Shown here: positions 57,401 to 64,000 of the stretch, in pieces
How positions within the stretch are numbered: position 1 is the first letter of the stretch
Layout: each line of letters begins with the position of its first letter
Assembly (NCBI GenBank): GCA_963921825.1
Contig: OY997595.1
Coordinates: 17,353,228-17,417,227, forward strand
DNA length: 64,000 nt
Origin: Erodium maritimum
Taxonomy: Eukaryota > Streptophyta > Magnoliopsida > Geraniales > Geraniaceae
Direction: 5' to 3'
The notes under the pieces: model-generated
Told to the model about the DNA's origin: nothing
The model's database searches: none
Seen by the model: only the letters and a program-made list of their open reading frames with translations
Translations under genes and position numbers: made by a program

Positions 57401-58502
57401 CCTTCGTTTTGATGAAGCTGTAATTGGATTTGGCTTTATCAAGAACGAGGATGAACCTTGCGTTTACAAGAAGGCAAACGAGAGTAAGATTACCTTTCTG
57501 GTGTTGTATGTCGATGACATACTACTCATTGGAAACGACATCCCAACCTTGTGCGAGACGAAAGCTTGGTTAGGGAAGTGTTTCTTAATGAAGGACTTAG
57601 GCGATGCTGCTTATATCTTAGGGATTAAGATATATAGAGATCGTACCAAGAGAGTCTTGGGTTTGAGTCAAAGCACCTATGTGAACAAGGTATTGAGTAG
57701 GTTCTCAATGCTTGATTCCAAGAAAGGACTCTTACCTGCACGTCATGGCGTACATCTCAGCAAGACTCAGTGTCCTACGACACCTGATGAGCTGAAAAGG
57801 ATGATGCGAATCCCATACGCATCAGCGGTAGGATCGATCATGTATGCCATGATATGCACGAGACCGGATGTCTCATATGCCTTGAGCTGTACCAGTAGAC
57901 ATCAGTCTAACCCTGGTGAGGAACACTGGATAGCGGTCAAGGCAATTCTCAAATATTTGAGAAGAACCAAGGACGCGTTTCTAGTGTACGGGGGAAAAGA
58001 TGATTCTGAACTAGTCGTTAATGGATATGTAGACGCTAGTTTCCAGACAGATCCAGATGACTTTAGAAGTCAGTCAGGATATGTGTTTATGCTGAATGGC
58101 GGAGCTTTCAGCTGGAAGAACGTGAAGCAAGACACCGTCGTTGACTCCATGACAGAGGCCGAGTACATAGCAGCTGCAGAGGCAGCCAAGGAGGCTGTAT
58201 GGATCAGGAAGTTCACGGCAGGGTTGGGTGTATTTAAAAACCCATCCATCCCGGTGAACTTATTTTGCGACAACACAGGGGCCATTGCGCAAGCTAAAGA
58301 GCCCAGATCGCATAACAGATCCAAACATGTACTGCGACGTTATCACCTCATCAGAGAAATACTGAACCGAGGGGATGTGAAGATCACCTATATTGCAACT
58401 GATGATAACATAGCCGACCCATTGACTAAGGCACTGACGTTGCCAAAACATGAGAAGCATGTAAGGTCAATGGGAATAGATTGGAGTTTGGATTGGAACT
58501 AG
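54478..58502 (+). pseudogene. Copia 2 gag-pol, one frameshift
   Basis: Same domain order as the copia 1 polyprotein. It is open from ATG 54478 through gag, CCHC knuckle, protease and the integrase core until 56505. The second frame is open to 58502 with the rest of integrase, reverse transcriptase (YVDD) and RNase H. The break is a single missing T in a T-run near 56490 (CCCGTTTG here, CCCGTTTTG in copia 1). The frame is also open upstream of 54478 into the leader, but the homologous start is 54478. All catalytic residues appear present on either side of the break. Confidence 0.93.
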
Positions 58503-58516
58503 GGCAAGTGGGAGAT

Positions 58517-60181
58517 TGTTAGCCTTAGTGCCCGTAGTTCAATCATAAATGTCCAAATGTATATATCATCATTAGCAATAAGATTAAAGCGGCTTTATAT
58601 TACTTATGTGTTGGAGTAATATATCGATGTGATTTCTGATCTATGCCTACCATGCGAATAGAACCATAGATCGAGATGGATCAAACTCGATGGGTCCCTA
58701 GTCAATAAAGCTTCACTAGAAGCGACTAGTATGAAAGATGACTCTTCATGGCTTACGTTCTATTAGTCATTGGAATGAGATTCCGGAGTCTGATCATAGA
58801 TATCATGTGGGACATGATATTGGACGACCCGCCCTGAATATGTGCCATAGATTGAGTCATGAACATATTCAGTGTCGTAGCTTGTCATGTATCCTTAGAC
58901 CAAGGAGTCTTTGTGATCACTATGCAGTCAACAACTAAGTTTGACCTGAGCCTAACGTTGTCCGTAACAGGGCTTCCATAACGGCCAAGATTGGCTTGGG
59001 GACGGGTTGCATGAGTGACACGAAAGACGGCTAAGGGATTTATCCCTCATACTGAGTTATGGGAAAGATATCGGTTCTCGGCCGCTTGATCGAGAGTGAC
59101 TGAAAGAATAGCATGGCCATGCACATGATACTAGGTATCATATATTCAGTCATCTCACATATCAAGGAACAGTGATTGAGAATAATAAGGATGACGGCTC
59201 TATGCCTTATCTCAATCAGGATATCGGAGATAAAAGGATAATAACAGGGACGACGGAAAGGTTAGAATCGATTGGTTCGATTCACTATGTAGTGTCAGGC
59301 AATACTAAAGTCTCATTAGTTGCCACTTATATAGGATGAAGTAAAATGGGATTTTACGTTGATCTATCGACATGCATAAACCTAAGGGTCACACCGAAGG
59401 ATGAAACTCATTGACACATTTATGGAGAATGGCCAAAAGAGAGTTGTCTCGGGACATGACGAAAACTGGGTTTTGGGTCATGTGCCCGTAAGTGAATAGG
59501 ACATTACGGATCAAGACAAGGCTTGGAGTCTTGGGATTGATCGCGTTGGATAATGTTGGACATTTCCGGTATGGAAGGCTTGGAGGCGATGAGCACGTCA
59601 CGGGACCTCGTTGGGAATGGCCATGGGCCATGTTCCAAGAGGCCCATGAAAGGCCCATGCAACCAAGGCCCATGGAACTAATTAATCAAGTCTTGATTAA
59701 TTAGTACTAAGTAAACAAGACAAGGATTAAGGTGTTGGTGATTCACCACCTAACCCATCTTGTCTTGCCATACTTAGCACCATACTTGTCTTACTTCACA
59801 CCATGCTTCACACCTTACTTGTCCTTGATGGTTGTTGATGGTTTAAGTCATCTTTTTCCTACAACAAATCACAAGACAAGAATAGAAACACAACTTCTCT
59901 CCCTCTCACACTACAATTTCGAGTTTGGCACATTTCCTCCCACTTGTTGTGTTCTTGAGTCATCTAAAGAAGAACTACGTGGCTTTGATTCCAATTGGAT
60001 ACGTAGGCATCTTGGAGACTCAAGCCGATCATCGTTTCTTTGGTGTTCTTGAACGAATTGGTAAGGAGACATCCATATTGTTTATTCTCTTGTTTATCTA
60101 ATATTTGGTAGTGTTCTATGGCATGGTCTCGAGTTATTTCCGCTGCAAGTATGTGTTCATACCCTCCATCGAGACCCAACA
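58517..60181 (+). repeat. 3' LTR of copia 2
   Basis: 1665 bp, 11 bp shorter than the copia 1 LTR owing to a deletion near 60047 (GGTGTTCTTGAAC against GGTGTTCTCTTCC). Preceded by the purine tract GGCAAGTGGGAGAT (58503-58516). Confidence 0.95.
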
Positions 60182-60186
60182 CGTTC

Positions 60187-63100
60187 AGCTTGAGAAAGAA
60201 GCATGATAGTGGTGGCAGTTATGCAGATCGGGGTTGGAGGTGACTTTTAGATATTCATTAGATTGTTCATGGAACAGTATGTTTCCCTCGATCCGTTCGA
60301 GAGGACCAACACCAACGATTGTTTGATATGCAACAGAGGGGGGTGACCGTCTCTAAGTATGAGAGGAGGTTCACGTTCCTGTACCGCTTCGCGCCGAGAT
60401 GGTGCAAACCGAGGAGAGTCGCCACATGCGTTCGAGAGAGGACTCACCCCGTATGTCGCGGATCAAGTCATTACCTTCAGAATGAGGATTTTTTGTACTA
60501 GTGGATCAGACGCTAGCCGTTGAGAAGCATCTTCAGGAGACCGCCAGAGCGCGGAAGAACATGCCGAGGCCGAGTGACCTCCTAAGACCATCAAAGAGTC
60601 GCAATACTAAGAGGCAGAGGACCTCATGATTGTTCAACCACGGACCCAGTCCGATGAGACACGACTAGGTTGGGCAGCAGTGTCGGTTGGACCTGCCCTG
60701 GTGGCACAATTTTACCCTTCGTGCAAACAGTTGGACAGCTGGGCGGGAACTGCCCATGGAACGTTGGATCCACAAACCGTCCTGCAGGTCGGCCTATGAA
60801 AACCGGTAAGAGGACATGCTATTACAGTAGCATATTCTTTCACCACCGAGAGGAGGACTTCTGTTTCAGCAGGACCGAGCATACGCGATTGCCGGGCCCC
60901 GAGCTGAGGGACTTGTTACTGATCTTGAGATCGCTTAGAGTACCTATTTACGATTTACATTTTGGATTTCTTGGTCGCGGACACTTAAGTATTACACTTG
61001 GTGGTGTCGTTTCGTGATTACTTTATGGTGGATCGAGTTTCAAACTGGTAAGCCCACCCGTATCTTAAACACACCGACCAGGGGTGTGATAGTACCAACG
61101 AACGCTAATTTGGGTTTGAAAGAGGAGCAACAGACCTAGTGGTACGGGAATTTCTTTTCCTTATTTGATAGTGAGAATCGAGTTTTAAGAACCGATTGGG
61201 GAAACGTCAGACGTTCGTCGAACGCTATCGGCAGCGAATGCTCGAGCAGTGAAATGTTGTGGCCTTGACCAGTAAACGGCCCGAACGGTCACAAGAGATG
61301 ACCAGGAAACGATGAGATCAGAGTAGCGCAGCGGAAGCGTGGTGGGCCCATACCCACAGGAGTCGTAATTGACAGCTCCATCTAGCCCTGTTAAAGGATT
61401 TAAGTTTTAGGATTCGAACCATCGAAACATTGTTGTTTCAAATTCCCGTTTAACGAGCGAAAAGTTGCACAAGTGTGTGCCGTACTTAAGAGATTGGAAT
61501 AGAATGTGCTTCTTACGTTCGTCCCGGAAGGACTAAACGGTTAGCCGCCAGTTCACGCGGAACCGGCGAATAACATCAAGAGTTGTTCAGACGACTTTCC
61601 CAGCAGAGAAGGATACGGAAAACGAGAACCAGGTACCAAGGTGTACCTTGGCCAGCAAGAGAAGAACGAACGTCAAACGTCCCGCGAGGACTAAGCATAA
61701 CCATAAGGTTACGCCTTAGAAGTGAGAGCACCTCACCTTGAAATCCGGCAACTGATAGCCGCGGGCGACTACCACAAGCTTCCAGGCCAGTAAAAAGATG
61801 GCATCGAGCGAAGCGTTGTATGGTAGGTCGGATTTTGTGCCATGCATGGGCACATGGAAGATTAAGGGTTAATCGTTGTTGGTTTTAAGTTGTTCAAGGA
61901 AAAATGGAAGGAACCGCGCTAGTTTCTGAACGGTTCGAATTATCGAGATCACAGTGCATGATGTTTACTCCTTATGGGATGACTTGGGTGGATTTGACTG
62001 AGTTGTTTTGATCGGCAGCTTGTGAATGAGTGTCATCGGTATAAGAATGACCACCGATGGGGATAAACTTTATTGATAAATCTTGGATTGTGGTTCACTG
62101 TCGAGTATGGTTATTGTATTTTTAATTTGGGGTCTTGAAGGACGCCTACTTTCGCCTAGAATGCCAGTACGAGGTTCCACCGTTCTTGTTGTTGTGCGTC
62201 ATTAGTCCGACTAGATGTTGGTAGAGTTCGTGGTTGTACGGAACCGTACACCGAATTTGAGAACCGTGGTATCGCAGATGCAATGACTTATACGAAACGA
62301 CTTGTAAGATGGTTTTGTCAGAAGTGTGAACTGGTATCGACGGTAAGAGAATTATAGTAAGATGGATAACCTTCGTGATCGACCGTCGTTGGGATTTGTT
62401 CGTTTCTCCTTATTCTAGGAGCGTGATACTTGACGAATGGTTGAATCATTATCAGGTTGAGAATCTTGAAAGGATTTACCAGGTGTGACCTGTCGATAGG
62501 ATTGGGCAAGTATGCCGCACTTCGGATGACGTGAGCTTCTAATGGTAGTACGTTTTGAGGCGTGCCGACTTCCGACTAGAGGTTGGTGCATTGCATTATT
62601 CCCTTGATTGAGGTGCGCCTACCTTTCCACGAAATGTGATGAAACGAACGAGTGTTCCAGATCCTTCGGTGTTCGTGAGGTCTTTTGTTTGTTGTTTGGA
62701 GTACGTATTACTCCCTTGGAAGTTGCTTGTAGTCGGTCTTGACTTGTTAGTACTTGAGTCCCGTTGGGTTTGATCCTGTGACGATCACTAAGGAGAAATT
62801 GGTTGAGTTACGTTATGTGTGGTTTCGACTTGGTTTGACTGTAAAGAGTTCCAGCAGGATACCTTGACGACGGAAATTTCGGGTGTGAGATATCGAGGTC
62901 TTCACCTTAGTTTTCTTAAGTGTTTAGATGTTTTCTCGACTTGTGTTTTTACTCGGTATTCTTGAGTGGGTGAAACGTTGCGCGTGTTCTCGTAAAGATG
63001 GGTGAGACGGTTTTGTACCGCCAAGTATGGCGTTTGAGAAAGTAGCGTGTTCTAGTGAAGCGCGATTAAGCGATTGTTGCGTAAATTCGGAAACGGTTAA

Positions 63101-63350
63101 TAACCGTGCGGAGCAGACAAAAGAGTTATACAGTTAGAAGGCGCAGACCACGTCGGAGGCAAGTTGGCCCCGCAGCTTATCGAACATTTTGAGATCTTCA
63201 AGTAAGACTAGATTCATTGCCTAGAAGCTCCCGCGCATTCCCAAACCGCGGGAGTACACCGCGGATCCCTCGCTTATGAGTTTTGAGCGGACGTTCCCTG
63301 AGATAGGAGCAAGAGGAGTGCGTACGTGTAAATTTCGAGGACGAAATTCT
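60187..63350 (+). pseudogene. Gypsy gag end and pol, heavily decayed
   Basis: Remnants in order: QLEKEA, two stops, WWQL (60187-60222); MQQRGVTVSKYERRF (60327-60372), the gag segment before the zinc knuckle; GQLGGNCP-like knuckle remnant (about 60735-60760); SSEALYGR (about 61803-61830), the conserved EALYG of gypsy integrase; and the C-terminal FEDE-like end (about 63330-63350). Reverse transcriptase motifs were not found. The length of about 3.2 kb is short for gag-end plus pol, so deletions are likely. Confidence 0.6.
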
Positions 63351-63366
63351 TTTAAGGGGGGTAGAC
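63351..63366 (+). other. Polypurine tract of the gypsy element
   Basis: TTTAAGGGGGGTAGAC just before the 3' LTR. The usual plant gypsy plus-strand primer site. Confidence 0.75.
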
Positions 63367-64000
63367 TATAAAACCACACTTATTACTAAAGAGTAATCTC
63401 TCGCAAACTTGAAACGTCGGAGTAGATTTTTGCAACGAGTGGAATTTGAGAAGAAAAAAAAAAGGGAAAGGCTTAAGGTTGGGCTGGGTCAGACCAGACC
63501 CACGTTTTGGGCTGGTGCTGACCAGGCCTTGATTCGCGAACTCAGGCCCAGTACCAGTGCGGCCCAACCCTAGAGACCAAAACCACGCAGCGCCGTCCTG
63601 TTCACGATTCAGCGCACAACTCCCGAGGGTCATCGTCTCCCTCGAGCTCCCTCTCTCTCTCACGCCACCGAACCAGATCCGCCGCGCCTTCTTATTCTCC
63701 GGCATCAACCCATCGCCTCCACCTGCTACTCCCCTCTTCTCCATCTCCCTTACTCACCCGCGACAAAAACAACCCAAGACACGCTTTCCCCTCTCTCCTC
63801 CGTCGTCTTCTTCTCCGATTCAGCGACACCTCGCTGTCGTTCAAGCCCCACCGTCCCTAAATCGAGCGCCACCAGCGACGGTGAGCTCGACTCCTCACCA
63901 GATCTACCTCCCCGTCACTTCCCGCCGGCAACCCTCGAGATTTCGAGCTGGGTTTAGGGTTTGACGCAACTGGAGGACGTCGCCGGAACTCCTGAGCATC
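63367..64000 (+). repeat. 3' LTR of the gypsy element (continues beyond window)
   Basis: Starts TATAAAACCACAC (TG changed to TA) and matches 44957-45590 with scattered substitutions and small indels in the A-run and CT-run. The open frames across it (for example 63557-63964) are LTR sequence. Confidence 0.88.

Larger units (their letters stand above)
51575..60181 (+). mobile_element. Ty1/copia retrotransposon 2, 5'-truncated
   Basis: Same family as copia 1, with a nearly identical leader and polyprotein. The 5' LTR lacks its first 310 bp (the sequence begins at the equivalent of 32282). The internal part and the 3' LTR (58517-60181) are complete. No left duplication survives; CGTTC (60182-60186) follows the right end. 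The two LTRs share an 11-bp deletion relative to copia 1 but differ from each other at roughly ten or more positions, so this insertion is older. It sits in the gag of the gypsy element. Confidence 0.94.
44957..64000 (+). mobile_element. Degenerate Ty3/gypsy retrotransposon, nested and running off the window
   Basis: The 5' LTR starts TGTAAAACCCC at 44957. A matching 3' LTR starts at 63367 after the typical end CGAGGACGAAATTCTTTTAA and a GGGGGG polypurine tract. That tail is characteristic of plant chromovirus-type gypsy elements. The interior keeps only remnants: gag N-terminus (48165-48344), gag DPEAAVVWLERI (up to 51574), gag QLEKEA..WWQL and MQQRGVTVSKYERRF (60187-60400), a worn zinc knuckle (about 60720-60770) and SSEALYGR of integrase (about 61803). 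It was entered by a solo LTR and by copia 2. No open frame above 130 codons is left in 60187-63350. Confidence 0.85.

Overview
This is a repeat-dominated stretch of a flowering-plant nuclear genome, most likely a eudicot. It holds spliced genes with GT..AG introns, a mitochondrial lipoyl synthase gene split into four exons, Ty1/copia and Ty3/gypsy LTR retrotransposons, and PIF/Harbinger and hAT DNA transposons. There is no sign of bacterial operons, CRISPR arrays or organelle gene order. I recognise only three host genes; nearly everything else structured is transposon.

Layout. 176-2406 is a PIF/Harbinger element (TAA duplication) carrying only a broken copy of the accessory Myb/trihelix protein. 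3880-4781 and 10070-10797 are hAT-type MITEs. 6822-9516 is a solo gypsy LTR with a GAATA duplication. 11150-11431 is a fold-back with short tandem repeats. 15254-17542 is a two-exon gene for a 146-residue single-pass membrane protein. 18608-25611 is a three-level nest: Harbinger A, interrupted at TTA by Harbinger B, which is itself interrupted by a solo LTR with a CCAAT duplication. 25724-26671 (minus) encodes a basic Ser/Arg/Pro-rich protein beginning MGC. 27693-30670 (minus) is lipoyl synthase LIP1.

From about 31.6 kb to the right edge the window is nested retrotransposons. An old minus-oriented gypsy remnant (pieces at 31638-31971, 40917-41283 and 43432-44956) was entered by an intact, very young copia element (31972-40911, GGATA duplication, LTRs of equal length with one difference seen, one 1341-residue ORF) and by a nearly intact Harbinger element (41287-43428). 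Next to it a plus-oriented gypsy element (44957 to beyond 64000) has its gag region split by a solo LTR (48345-51321, GTTCC duplication) and by a second copia element (51575-60181) that has lost the first 310 bp of its 5' LTR and carries one frameshift.

How the parts relate. The copia elements encode all their own enzymes. The gypsy copies and solo LTRs are relics. The Harbinger copies look like a split system: one element carries the accessory DNA-binding protein and others carry the transposase, while all share the same ends and the same TATA-to-ATG layout. LIP1 completes lipoyl cofactor synthesis in mitochondria and has no functional link to the mobile DNA around it.
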